The notes below the pieces were generated by a model. It was not told the origin of the DNA. It saw only the letters and a program-made list of their open reading frames with translations, and ran no database searches. The position numbers and the translations under genes are program-made. DNA of 64,000 bases. Origin: Vibrio gazogenes (GTDB lineage Bacteria; Pseudomonadota; Gammaproteobacteria; Enterobacterales; Vibrionaceae). Where the stretch lies: NCBI RefSeq assembly GCF_023920225.1, contig NZ_CP092587.1, positions 2,790,001-2,854,000 of the forward strand. The letters run 5' to 3'. Below are positions 36,927 through 44,569 of this stretch, one piece after another (positions within the stretch are counted from its first letter, which is position 1; each line of letters opens with the position of its first letter).

Positions 36927-38945
36927 TTAGTGATAATCCTTTTGCGCTTGATAATAGTCGTCCTGAAAAGCCAGACTGCCCCACATTGCATAGGCGTGGG
37001 CTCTTTCTACGACAGACTCAGCCACAGGATGGTCGGTTAATGTGTCGTGTTGCGGATCATACTGATACGTTGTAATCCCCTGCTCAGGACGAATCACGAC
37101 CACTTGATTATCGGCCGTCATCCAACCAAAGTTCTTATCCCGTTGCATCAAGGCCCGCTGCTTATTGACCGGCACTGTTTTGGTCATATCATTGCCGACC
37201 ATCGGATTGATACTACTGATCCCCGCCAGAGATAATAGTGTCGGTGGTAGATCGATCTGACTGACCAACCGATCATCCAGTCGGTGTTCAATGCCACCAC
37301 CAAAGATAATCGCCGGAATTTTAAAGTGACCGATAGGCACCGGTAAGTTACCACTGGTTCGGGCATCATGGTCAGCCACAGCGACAAAGATCGTGTCATT
37401 CCAATATGCAGACTGCTTCGCCTTCTTCACAAATTGACCTAAAGCGTAATCGGCATACTTCACAGCATTTTCTACCGTATTCTTCGGCTGGTTATACCGT
37501 TCAAACGGGCGATCCGGAAACTCATACGGCGTGTGATTTGATGAGGAGAACACCAAACTGAAGAAAGGTTTATGCTGCGCATCCAACCGGGTAAACTGCT
37601 CATCCGCTTTTTTGTACAAGTCACTATCGGAAGCCCCCCATGATCCCACAAATTCAGGGGACTTAAAGGTTGGAAAATCCTGCATATCTACAAAGCCATT
37701 GCCAAGGAAAAAGCTCTTCATATTGTCAAAATGGCTCTCTCCACCGTAAATAAACTGCGTATGATAGCCCTGCTTTTTCAAGAGATCGGCAATCGTGAAG
37801 AAGTTCGTCTGACTCTTACCCAATTTCACAACCGCACGCGCCGGCGTCGGTGTAAACCCAGTCGTCACAGCTTCGATCCCACGGACAGAACGGGTTCCCG
37901 TGGCATACATCCGGGTAAAAGCCCAACCTTCATCGATTAAACGGTCTATATTCGGGGAAGCATTAATGCCCCCAAGACGGCTGACGAACTGAGCCCCATG
38001 GCTCTCTAATAGTAAAATGACAATATTTTTCGGCTTGCCCTGATACTGTGCCTGATGGCGAGCCAATGTCGGTTTATCACCCGGCACAAAATCTTGCGAC
38101 TGAACATTCATCGAGGCTTTCACTTCTTCGATAATTTTGTCTTTGGCCATTTTCGGATAAAACTGAAATGCACTGGCTTCAGAGCCCATCTGTTTGGCAG
38201 CAAAAATCACCGAGTAAGAAGAGTTCAACGCAAAATCATTCATCAATGGGTCACTGGAAAAAGCGACCATCGCCGGATTCATCGGACGATGCTCAAAGCT
38301 CGAACGAGCCCCCATCACACCCAAAGCAACCACGACAACGGCAATCACCGGACGCCAGTACCAGCGCGGGAAAGAAAGTCCTGTCACCAATGTTTTCGAC
38401 CAGCGCCAACCAATGAAAATGGTTACCACCGATGTAATCAGACCAATCAGCAGCTCCAGTTTATAGCCGCTCCAAAGCATCCCAAAAACTTCTTTCGGAT
38501 AAATCAGGTACTCGACAAATAATCGATTCGGACGAAGATCATATTCTTGAATAAACGGAACGGTTGCCACTTCCATATACACAACCAGCCATAATCCGGC
38601 AGTCAACCAGATACGGAGAATCACGTGCCAGAAACGCCCAACCAGATGATCGCCTGAAAGGAGTGCAGAAAGAAGTGCAGGTAAGATCAACAAGTAACAG
38701 ATCGACGACACATCAACCCTTAAGCCCCCCCAAAAAATATTTCCCCATCCTTGGGCATCATTCACACGTTCAATCTGCCATAGCGACAGACCTAAACGAG
38801 AAATCGTAAAAAGAAGAATAAAAACAACCGCAGCGCTAACAATCGGATATAACGGCCCCAGCAAGGCTTTTATACCAATCGCACTAATTTTATGATCTAA
38901 TGTCAACTTCAATAGGAGCTGATATGATGACCTCTGACTTCCCAA
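36927..38945 (-). CDS. LTA-synthase/phosphoglycerol-transferase-like sulfatase-fold protein, N-terminus replaced by IS630
   Basis: The frame has 672 codons. About five membrane helices (residues 30-220) precede an extracytoplasmic alkaline-phosphatase/sulfatase-fold domain. That domain has the metal-binding ILLLESHGAQFVSRLGG, the catalytic Thr in YATGTRSVRGIEAV and the VADHDARTSG block. The family transfers phosphoglycerol or phosphoethanolamine to envelope glycans. The first 24 codons (MGSQRSSYQ..., TTG start) come from the IS630 end. Joining the flanks of the IS at one TA target restores an in-frame native start region (LYKVIKALLGPLYPIV). The gene is therefore insertion-disrupted in its first codons; the domain itself is intact. 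Confidence 0.85.
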   Translation of the reverse strand: MGSQRSSYQLLLKLTLDHKISAIGIKALLGPLYPIVSAAVVFILLFTISRLGLSLWQIERVNDAQGWGNIFWGGLRVDVSSICYLLILPALLSALLSGDHLVGRFWHVILRIWLTAGLWLVVYMEVATVPFIQEYDLRPNRLFVEYLIYPKEVFGMLWSGYKLELLIGLITSVVTIFIGWRWSKTLVTGLSFPRWYWRPVIAVVVVALGVMGARSSFEHRPMNPAMVAFSSDPLMNDFALNSSYSVIFAAKQMGSEASAFQFYPKMAKDKIIEEVKASMNVQSQDFVPGDKPTLARHQAQYQGKPKNIVILLLESHGAQFVSRLGGINASPNIDRLIDEGWAFTRMYATGTRSVRGIEAVTTGFTPTPARAVVKLGKSQTNFFTIADLLKKQGYHTQFIYGGESHFDNMKSFFLGNGFVDMQDFPTFKSPEFVGSWGASDSDLYKKADEQFTRLDAQHKPFFSLVFSSSNHTPYEFPDRPFERYNQPKNTVENAVKYADYALGQFVKKAKQSAYWNDTIFVAVADHDARTSGNLPVPIGHFKIPAIIFGGGIEHRLDDRLVSQIDLPPTLLSLAGISSINPMVGNDMTKTVPVNKQRALMQRDKNFGWMTADNQVVVIRPEQGITTYQYDPQHDTLTDHPVAESVVERAHAYAMWGSLAFQDDYYQAQKDYH
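38873..38889. repeat. IS630 left terminal inverted repeat with TA target
   Basis: TACCAATCGCACTAATT is the exact reverse complement of 39949-39965. The outer TA is the duplicated target dinucleotide. Confidence 0.9.
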
Positions 38946-39403
38946 AACTTATTCGTGAAACATCTGATGCTAGGATGCGTACGAGACTTCTTGCTATATC
39001 TCATTTCGTGGATGGAAAAAGCCGCACTCAGATCGCCAAATATTTAAAAGTCAGTCGTACCAGTGTCAATAACTGGGTGGTGACTTATTTGAAGAACGGT
39101 GTTGAAGGCTTAGTAGAAAAGCAGCATACAGGCCGTCCTCCACGACTGACTGAAGACCAGCTATCTCAGTTAAAGCTGTACATAACTTCCAATGCGATTA
39201 AGCCTGAAGGTGGAAGACTACAGGGAACAGATATTATTGAATTCATACATGAGGAATTTGGCCTATCGTACAGCTTATCAGGTATCTATAAAATATTGAG
39301 AAAGCTTGATTTAGTTTGGATAACAACGCGTTCAAAGCACCCAAAGCAATCTGTAGAAGCGCAAGAAGCTTTTAAAAAAATTCCAAATCGAAACGATCCT
39401 TAA
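38924..39403 (+). CDS. IS630 transposase, N-terminal frame (HTH)
   Basis: About 160 residues from ATG 38924, preceded by GGAGC. It contains two helix-turn-helix segments (RTQIAKYLKVSRTSVNNWVV and the winged GLSYSLSGIYKILRKLDLVW), which bind the terminal repeats. It ends at TAA 39401-39403, just after an A7 run (39375-39381). The catalytic half is in another frame. Full-length IS630 transposases are about 340 residues, so either ribosomal slippage or a 1-2 base mutation separates the halves. Confidence 0.85.
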   Translation: MMTSDFPKLIRETSDARMRTRLLAISHFVDGKSRTQIAKYLKVSRTSVNNWVVTYLKNGVEGLVEKQHTGRPPRLTEDQLSQLKLYITSNAIKPEGGRLQGTDIIEFIHEEFGLSYSLSGIYKILRKLDLVWITTRSKHPKQSVEAQEAFKKIPNRNDP

Positions 39404-39416
39404 GATCCCAGGACAT

Positions 39417-39950
39417 GTGGCTTTAAAAGATGTTCAAATCTGGTTTCAAGATGAAGCCAGATTTGGCCAGCGCAACACAACCACCCGAATATGGGCAGAA
39501 AAAGGGACTCGCCCCAGAGCGGTACAACAACAGCAATTTGAGTATGCGTACCTCTTTGGAGCGGTGTGCGTTAATACCGGAGAAACTGAAGCTATTGTTG
39601 TGCCGATGAGCAACATGGAAGCAATGAAAGAGCAACTCAGGCTCATTTCTCAATCAACACCCACGGACAAACATGCTGTCGTCATCATGGATCAAGCCAG
39701 TTGGCATCAAAGTTATCTTGCCGATTCATTCAAGAACGTGACTATCATTCATATACCGTCCTATTCACCGGAACTGAATCCAATAGAGCAGGTATGGAGT
39801 TGGTTACGTCAGAACGAAATAGCCAATAGGTGTTTTGAATGTTATGACGATATTGTCGACAAGCTGTGTAGTGCTTGGAATCGTTTTTGTGCAGACAAAA
39901 GCAGAGTCATTTCACTCTGCTTTAGAGATTGGACCATGTTGACCAATTAA
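39417..39950 (+). CDS. IS630 transposase, C-terminal DDE frame
   Basis: 177 residues carrying the catalytic triad of the DDE superfamily: FQDEARFG (first acidic), VVIMDQASWH (second) and SPELNPIEQVWSW (third). The frame is open upstream to the A7 run, where it reads FQIETILKIPGHVALKDVQ, which would join smoothly to the AFKK end of the first frame. It has no good start codon of its own, so it is normally made as part of a fused transposase. Confidence 0.85.
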   Translation: MALKDVQIWFQDEARFGQRNTTTRIWAEKGTRPRAVQQQQFEYAYLFGAVCVNTGETEAIVVPMSNMEAMKEQLRLISQSTPTDKHAVVIMDQASWHQSYLADSFKNVTIIHIPSYSPELNPIEQVWSWLRQNEIANRCFECYDDIVDKLCSAWNRFCADKSRVISLCFRDWTMLTN

Positions 39951-39965
39951 TTAGTGCGATTGGTA
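39949..39965. repeat. IS630 right terminal inverted repeat with TA target
   Basis: AATTAGTGCGATTGGTA is the exact reverse complement of 38873-38889. Confidence 0.9.
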
Positions 39966-39970
39966 TTACT

Positions 39971-40165
39971 TTATACAATGTCAATTCCCTCAAAGATATA
40001 GTGACGCTTCGCTCTGACAAAAATGACCATCAAATCTTTACCTGAATCATCTTTAAACCAGAATCCAACACCTAATTTCCATTCGACCAGCAAATCTAAA
40101 ATAAATTCAGATAAATTTATATATAAAAAAAATATCATATTGATTTTAGAGGCAAAATCGACCAA
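39971..40165 (-). CDS. Small hypothetical protein upstream of the disrupted gene
   Basis: A 64-codon frame, or 55 codons from ATG 40138, ending GFWFKDDSGKDLMVIFVRAK...IFEGIDIV. The residue pattern looks protein-like and AT-rich, but I see no ribosome binding site and do not recognise a family. Its stop (39971-39973) overlaps the reconstructed native TTG start of the LTA-synthase-like gene across the IS. If real, it was the upstream partner of that gene. It may instead be a 3' fragment. Confidence 0.35.
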   Translation of the reverse strand: MVDFASKINMIFFLYINLSEFILDLLVEWKLGVGFWFKDDSGKDLMVIFVRAKRHYIFEGIDIV

Positions 40166-40223
40166 GCACCGCTGTTCACAATATTCATTGGAATATGTAA
40201 AACATTTCTAAATATAGAGAAGC

Positions 40224-40514
40224 TTGAGCAAAATACAAAGATACAATCGATGTGTGGGAGATTTTCGCAGTAGCATCACACTGCCATTCCTCCATGATTT
40301 ACCTCTCAATATAGATGAAGACTCACCACCGGATCACATCAACGGGCATGAATGGTCTGATGGTTGGTTGGAAAAATCAGGCTTTGCGGATTCTTTCTTC
40401 AACGATAAACGGTTCAACGATAAATGGTTCAACGATAAACGGTTTGATGATCAACGATATGAAAGTGAGTATTTGAATTATATGTGTGAAGTGGGAGAAC
40501 CGAAAGAAAGATAA
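40224..40514 (+). CDS. Small acidic protein with FNDKR repeats
   Basis: A 96-codon frame from a TTG, or shorter from the GTG at 40254. The N-terminal part (GDFRSSITLPFLHDLPLNID) and the middle (EWSDGWLEKSGFADSF) look coding. Then three 5-residue repeats (FNDKR, FNDKW, FNDKR) and a degenerate FDDQR arise from a 15-bp tandem repeat. The family is unknown. A palindromic terminator-like hairpin follows the stop by 17 bases. A weak start makes this uncertain. Confidence 0.4.
   Translation: MSKIQRYNRCVGDFRSSITLPFLHDLPLNIDEDSPPDHINGHEWSDGWLEKSGFADSFFNDKRFNDKWFNDKRFDDQRYESEYLNYMCEVGEPKER
40398..40442 (+). repeat. 15-bp tandem repeat, three units
   Basis: TTCAACGATAAACGG at 40398-40412, 40413-40427 (one change) and 40428-40442, with a diverged fourth unit to 40457. 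It is in frame within the small acidic gene. Confidence 0.85.
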
Positions 40515-40530
40515 GCGAACCGACCTTAAA

Positions 40531-40560
40531 CATCACCGGAGTACATCTCTCCGGTGATGT
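40531..40560. terminator. Bidirectional hairpin between the small acidic gene and acuI
   Basis: CATCACCGGA (40531-40540) pairs perfectly with TCCGGTGATG (40550-40559) around a 9-base loop, between two convergent genes. T-tracts are weak. Confidence 0.7.
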
Positions 40561-40587
40561 AAATGACAAGTCTGTCAGGTCAATTGA

Positions 40588-41577
40588 TCAGTCCTGATTG
40601 ACATCGACAACCACACGCCCTGCCACTTTGCCTGCCAGTAAGGCTTGTGCGGTCTCAATCACTTCCGACATACCAATTACACGGCTGGCCTGTGCAATGA
40701 GGTCCGAATCAACCAACTCGGCAATTTTTTCCCATGCCATATGTCTTTCATCCATCGGACACATCACACTATCGATCCCGACTAAAGTCACCCCCCTTAA
40801 AATAAACGGTGCCACACTGGCAGGGAAATCCATCCCCTGAGCTAATCCACATGCGGTAACGACGCCACCATATACCGTTGACGCACAAGCATTGGCTAAT
40901 GTGTGACTACCGACAGAATCGATTACTCCAGCCCAACGTTCTTTTGCCAGCGGTCTCCCCGGTTGAGATAAACTCTGCCGCTCAATAATCTCGGATGCGC
41001 CGAGCGCATAGAGCCGATCCGCTTCTTCAGGACGCCCCGTCGAAGCCACAACCTGATAACCGAGTTTTGCCAAAAATGCGACCGCAAATCCACCGACACC
41101 ACCATTGGCCCCGGTCACCAAAATCGGTCCGTTCTGCGGTAATACGCCTTGTTTCTCTAATGCCAGAACCGAGAGCATCGCCGTATAACCGGCCGTCCCA
41201 ATCGCCATCACATCAAAATTGCTGAGTGTCGCCGGCACCGGCAGTAACCATTCACCCGGAACTTTCGCTTTTTGAGCCAGACCGCCCCAGTATTTCTCGC
41301 CCAGTCCCCAGCCATTGATCAATACCCGTTGACCAACTGAAAAATCAGGGTGCTGGCTCGATTCAACGACGCCGGAGAAATCAATCCCCGGAACCATAGG
41401 AAAAGAGCGGACAACCGGTGAGCTTCCGGTAATCGCCAATCCGTCTTTAAAGTTCAGCGTGGAATAATCAACCCGAACGATCACATCACCATGTTCAGGA
41501 AAATCCTCATCCTGCAGGGTTTTCAGCGCACATTGATAATCATCACCTTGTTTGTCGATATAGAGAGCTTGGAACAT
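40588..41577 (-). CDS. acuI: Acrylyl-CoA reductase (NADPH)-type MDR oxidoreductase
   Basis: A 329-residue medium-chain dehydrogenase/reductase of the YhdH/AcuI group. The N-terminal MFQALYIDKQGDDYQ, the FKDGLAITG and PGIDFSGVV blocks, the nucleotide-binding VTGANGGVGGFAVAFL and the IDSVGSHTLANA segment match AcuI. This enzyme reduces toxic acryloyl-CoA to propionyl-CoA. It has no structural zinc ligands, as expected for this subgroup. The gene is monocistronic. In DMSP-degrading marine bacteria acuI detoxifies DMSP products, but no DMSP lyase gene is visible here. Confidence 0.9.
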   Translation of the reverse strand: MFQALYIDKQGDDYQCALKTLQDEDFPEHGDVIVRVDYSTLNFKDGLAITGSSPVVRSFPMVPGIDFSGVVESSQHPDFSVGQRVLINGWGLGEKYWGGLAQKAKVPGEWLLPVPATLSNFDVMAIGTAGYTAMLSVLALEKQGVLPQNGPILVTGANGGVGGFAVAFLAKLGYQVVASTGRPEEADRLYALGASEIIERQSLSQPGRPLAKERWAGVIDSVGSHTLANACASTVYGGVVTACGLAQGMDFPASVAPFILRGVTLVGIDSVMCPMDERHMAWEKIAELVDSDLIAQASRVIGMSEVIETAQALLAGKVAGRVVVDVNQD

Positions 41578-41878
41578 AGTTTTCCCCTAATTAGTATCTC
41601 TTGATTCGATGTAGAAAGATTATAGCTTGAACGTCTAAAGCAGTCATAAAACCATAAGATAGTCAGTCTCTTACTTCACGGTAAAAGCTTCAAGCAGAAA
41701 GCCTGACCACAGGCACTAAGCTACCTTTTTTTTGAACTAAATCAAATGGCGTTCATTATCTTGTTACAACAAGGTCATCAGAACTTCACCGGTATGAAAT
41801 GAAAGTCTCATAAAACTGAAGCGAGCCTGCAACAAATCCTCCCTAGCATGAAGATCATCATCATGATTCGAGGTTAAT
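41578..41878. other. Divergent promoter region acuI / olsF
   Basis: 301 bases without a gene. It contains two Pho-box-like 18-mers (41761-41778 and 41805-41822) upstream of olsF and a CGAGGTTAAT stretch just before the ATG. Confidence 0.65.
41761..41822 (+). promoter_or_regulatory. Two candidate Pho boxes upstream of olsF
   Basis: TTGTTACAACAAGGTCAT (41761-41778) and GTCTCATAAAACTGAAGC (41805-41822) each match the Pho box (two CTGTCAT units 4 bases apart) at about 12 of 18 positions. They begin 44 bases apart, four 11-bp turns. Ornithine lipids are often made under phosphate starvation, which fits PhoB control. The match is weak and by eye. Confidence 0.35.
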
Positions 41879-43636
41879 ATGCTAGCGAACAGTCCTTTTA
41901 AGCTCCCCAAAAAGACACCATTTGGTGTCGGAGAACACATTGCGGAATGGGCAACAGGCTTAACCAAATTAGATAAGTTTTATGCGCAGCGTCCGGCAAA
42001 CTGCAATACTCAGGACTTTTTAAGATTCACCCTGGAAATTTTAGGGATCGACTATCGGGTGATTAAAGGCAACTTGAATTATATTCCCGCATCCGGCCCG
42101 ACCGTCGTGGTCGCCAACCATCCACTCGGCTGCGTTGAAGGCGTGATTCTGGCTGAAATGCTGCTACAAATTCGTTCTGATATCCAAATTCTCGCCAATC
42201 ATTATCTGAAAACCGTCCCCGAGTTAGATTCGCTATTTATCGGCGTCGATGTTTTTAACACCAGCGAATCACAGCAGGCGAATCTGAAAGCAATGCGAGC
42301 CGCCCATCGTCATCTGGAACACGGTGGCCTGCTGCTGATTTTCCCTGCCGGAGAAGTGTCTCATCTGGTCGATATCAAACAACAACGGCTACAGGATAAA
42401 GCGTGGAGCACATCTGTCAGCCGCTTAATTAAAAAACACCACGCAACGTCAGTGCCCATCTTTATTAATGGGCAAAACTCCAAGCGTTTCTATATGGCAG
42501 GGAAAATTCACCCGCTATTGAGAACGCTGATGCTCGGGCGGGAACTACTCAATAAAAAATCCTGCTCAATCGAGATCGCCATCGGTCAACCGATTCAATA
42601 TAAAGAAGTCACCCCACTCAATGATGAGCAATTAGTCCACTACCTTCGCTTTAATACCTACCTGCTCAATCCGGCGACCCAAAAACAACGCAATAAGCAA
42701 GATGGCGATCTCACCCTCCCCCCTGTCGCACCTCGTCTGCCGCTTGATGATCTGAAAAGTGATCTAGCTCGGTTATCCGCAGAAGAGCACCTATTGCAAT
42801 ACAATGAATTTGATGTGTATTGCGCCAAAGCAGCCTCAATCCCATGCATCATGCACGAAATCGGCCGCGTTCGGGAGATCAACTTCCGTCAGGTCGGGGA
42901 AGGAACCGGACTGGCACTGGATATAGATAAGTTCGACCGTCATTACTTCCACTTGTTTATCTGGGATCGGGAAGCCGATGAACTGGTCGGTGCCTATCGC
43001 TTGGGTCTGGTCGACCAACTGATGGCGGAACACGGTCTGGCCGGGCTGTATTCCAGTACCTTGTTCAACTATGACCCGCAGTTTATTCATCAAATGGGTA
43101 AATCGATAGAGATGGGCCGCTCCGTGGTCGCACAACCCTATCAGAAAAGCATGGCATCACTGCTATTGCTCTGGAAAGGGATCGCCACCTTCGTCACCCG
43201 TCATCCACAATATACGCATCTGTTCGGCCCCGTCAGTATCAGTAATGAATATAGTGATGATGCCCGTCAACTAATGGCACAAACCATGACTTTGAATTAC
43301 TACGATCCAGAGCAGGCGCAGCTCGTTAAACCGACCAATCCACTACCGACCCACAAATCCCATGACTGGAGTATTCACCTGCTCAGTGCCTTGGCGGACT
43401 TACAACTGCTGTCCAAAGTGATTGCCCGAATCGATGAAGGGAAAGGTGTACCGGTGCTATTGCGGCAATATTTGGGACTGAACGGCAAATTTGCCTGCTT
43501 CAATGTTGACCCGGATTTTCATGATTCGCTCGACGGCCTGATCGTGGTCGATCTCCGCCAAGTGTCAGAAAAGACTTTAACCCGCTATATGGGTAGCGCT
43601 CCGGCCAAAGCTTATCTGGCGCACCATGCTGTATAA
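41879..43636 (+). CDS. olsF: Bifunctional ornithine-lipid synthase (OlsF type)
   Basis: A 585-residue fusion. The N-terminal half (about 40-290) is a PlsC-like O-acyltransferase with VANHPLGCVEG, FPAGEVSH and IAIGQPIQYKE blocks. The C-terminal half (about 300-570) is an OlsB/hemolysin-type GNAT N-acyltransferase (RVREINFRQVGEGTG, LDIDKFDRHYFHLFIWD, GPVSISNEY). OlsF of Serratia has this arrangement and makes ornithine lipids from ornithine and two acyl groups without separate olsA and olsB. The product would be a phosphorus-free membrane lipid. The gene is monocistronic, with Pho-box-like sites upstream. Confidence 0.85.
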   Translation: MLANSPFKLPKKTPFGVGEHIAEWATGLTKLDKFYAQRPANCNTQDFLRFTLEILGIDYRVIKGNLNYIPASGPTVVVANHPLGCVEGVILAEMLLQIRSDIQILANHYLKTVPELDSLFIGVDVFNTSESQQANLKAMRAAHRHLEHGGLLLIFPAGEVSHLVDIKQQRLQDKAWSTSVSRLIKKHHATSVPIFINGQNSKRFYMAGKIHPLLRTLMLGRELLNKKSCSIEIAIGQPIQYKEVTPLNDEQLVHYLRFNTYLLNPATQKQRNKQDGDLTLPPVAPRLPLDDLKSDLARLSAEEHLLQYNEFDVYCAKAASIPCIMHEIGRVREINFRQVGEGTGLALDIDKFDRHYFHLFIWDREADELVGAYRLGLVDQLMAEHGLAGLYSSTLFNYDPQFIHQMGKSIEMGRSVVAQPYQKSMASLLLLWKGIATFVTRHPQYTHLFGPVSISNEYSDDARQLMAQTMTLNYYDPEQAQLVKPTNPLPTHKSHDWSIHLLSALADLQLLSKVIARIDEGKGVPVLLRQYLGLNGKFACFNVDPDFHDSLDGLIVVDLRQVSEKTLTRYMGSAPAKAYLAHHAV

Positions 43637-43695
43637 AGCCATACATGTATAAAATCAGGCTTGTATTAGCTCAGTCTTGCATAACATCCCCAGAG

Positions 43696-44178
43696 TCAAT
43701 CCGTCTCTGGGGATGGCGTTGCGGGCATGGGCTCATCACACTCGATACGGATCGTTTGCCCCGAGGACTCTGAAAAATGCAGCGACATTTTGACTGGTGT
43801 ATTGTTTGACCACCAGTGGGCTTTTTTAGATAACGTCACCTGTGGCGCAACCGCGGTTGTGTCATCTCGGTCACGTTGTTCAAGGTAGGCATTCAACTCA
43901 AGTGACAAACTCTCAACTTTGAAAAAACGACACGGGCACAACATGTATAACGGTATCCATTGAATTTGGTAACGAATGCCCTCATCAGTCACACAAGGCA
44001 TTTTGATCCCGACCGGTTTGGCCGTCATCATCGCATCGTCATCAATGGAAAAGTAATCCTGAAGCGGTGAGAATTTTTCATCTTCCGTGCGTGCTTTGGC
44101 TCGGAGAATATCTCGCATCAACCACTCAGCCAACACCCCGGGAGATTGGGATTGTGCCTTTGTAGACTTACTCTTCAT
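43696..44178 (-). CDS. Divergent DUF2589-like protein (third paralog)
   Basis: A 160-residue protein. A central segment, WIPLYMLCPCRFFKVESLSLEL, lines up with the conserved IPLLTLLPLNALAVDDVSIE stretch of the DUF2589 protein encoded two genes upstream. So I read it as a distant paralog, of the same probable beta-sandwich fold. The N-terminal region (LAEWLMRDILRAKARTEDE) is helical and the C-terminus is Pro/acidic. The start is ATG 44178, 7 bases after AAGGG; a GTG codon directly upstream is also in frame. It is the last gene of the four-gene leftward operon. Function is unknown. Confidence 0.6.
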   Translation of the reverse strand: MKSKSTKAQSQSPGVLAEWLMRDILRAKARTEDEKFSPLQDYFSIDDDAMMTAKPVGIKMPCVTDEGIRYQIQWIPLYMLCPCRFFKVESLSLELNAYLEQRDRDDTTAVAPQVTLSKKAHWWSNNTPVKMSLHFSESSGQTIRIECDEPMPATPSPETD

Positions 44179-44196
44179 CACGCATCCCTTTATGTC

Positions 44197-44241
44197 AGTT
44201 AGCTACGATTAAGTTGGGTACGATTAAGTTAGCTACGATCA
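44197..44241. repeat. 15-bp tandem repeat at the end of the zinc-ribbon gene
   Basis: AGTTAGCTACGATTA (44197-44211), AGTTGGGTACGATTA (44212-44226) and AGTTAGCTACGATCA (44227-44241). The third copy covers the stop codon and last residues of the zinc-ribbon gene. Confidence 0.8.
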
Positions 44242-44471
44242 AGCTTCGGCCGCTCGCCTTCTGCTTTCAGCCCGTGAGTCACCATTTGATACTGGCGATA
44301 CTTATCTAACCCCTGACGATAAACAGGATAACTACTGATCGACAGCGCCACCGAGCTATGGCAAACCGGACACGAGAAATGCGCACCGGATAATAACAAT
44401 TCAGGCTCAATATAAATGATGCTTTTCTTACCGTTTTCAAGGCAAGTCGGACAAGGTAACTGAATATTCAT
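44229..44471 (-). CDS. Small zinc-ribbon protein of the DUF2589 operon
   Basis: An 80-residue protein. It begins MNIQLPCPTCLENGKKSI, and a second CPVC pair lies at about residue 37 (SCPVCHSSV), giving a four-Cys zinc ribbon. The rest is a hydrophilic helix (YRQGLDKYRQYQM). ATG 44471 has an AGAGGTG ribosome binding site. The longer frame upstream encodes a hydrophobic stretch that I consider non-coding. It sits between two DUF2589-like genes, so it probably acts with them, perhaps as a binding adaptor. No known function. Confidence 0.7.
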   Translation of the reverse strand: MNIQLPCPTCLENGKKSIIYIEPELLLSGAHFSCPVCHSSVALSISSYPVYRQGLDKYRQYQMVTHGLKAEGERPKLDRS

Positions 44472-44569
44472 GGCAACACCTCTGTTGAGATAAAGACAAA
44501 CATTGTCATAGAGAAAAAGGGCCAACCCCAGGGCATAGACTAGCAGGCTGGCCAAGTGAGGTTATTTCA

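Larger units (their letters stand above)
38875..39963 (+). mobile_element. IS630-family insertion sequence
   Basis: About 1.09 kb bounded by perfect inverted repeats (CCAATCGCACTAATT) and flanked on each side by TA, the target duplicated by IS630/Tc1-type elements. Inside are an N-terminal HTH frame and a C-terminal DDE transposase frame on the plus strand. It interrupts the first codons of the leftward LTA-synthase-like gene. Perfect ends suggest a fairly recent insertion, although the transposase frame is split. Confidence 0.93.

Noticed and set aside
38055..38522. 155-codon plus-strand open frame within the LTA-synthase-like gene
   Set aside because: Lies antisense to membrane-domain codons; residue pattern (His/Arg-rich) is typical of a shadow frame.
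44472..44555. Hydrophobic N-terminal extension of the zinc-ribbon protein
   Set aside because: The ATG at 44471 has a good ribosome binding site and begins directly at the zinc-ribbon sequence; the upstream frame looks like intergenic DNA.
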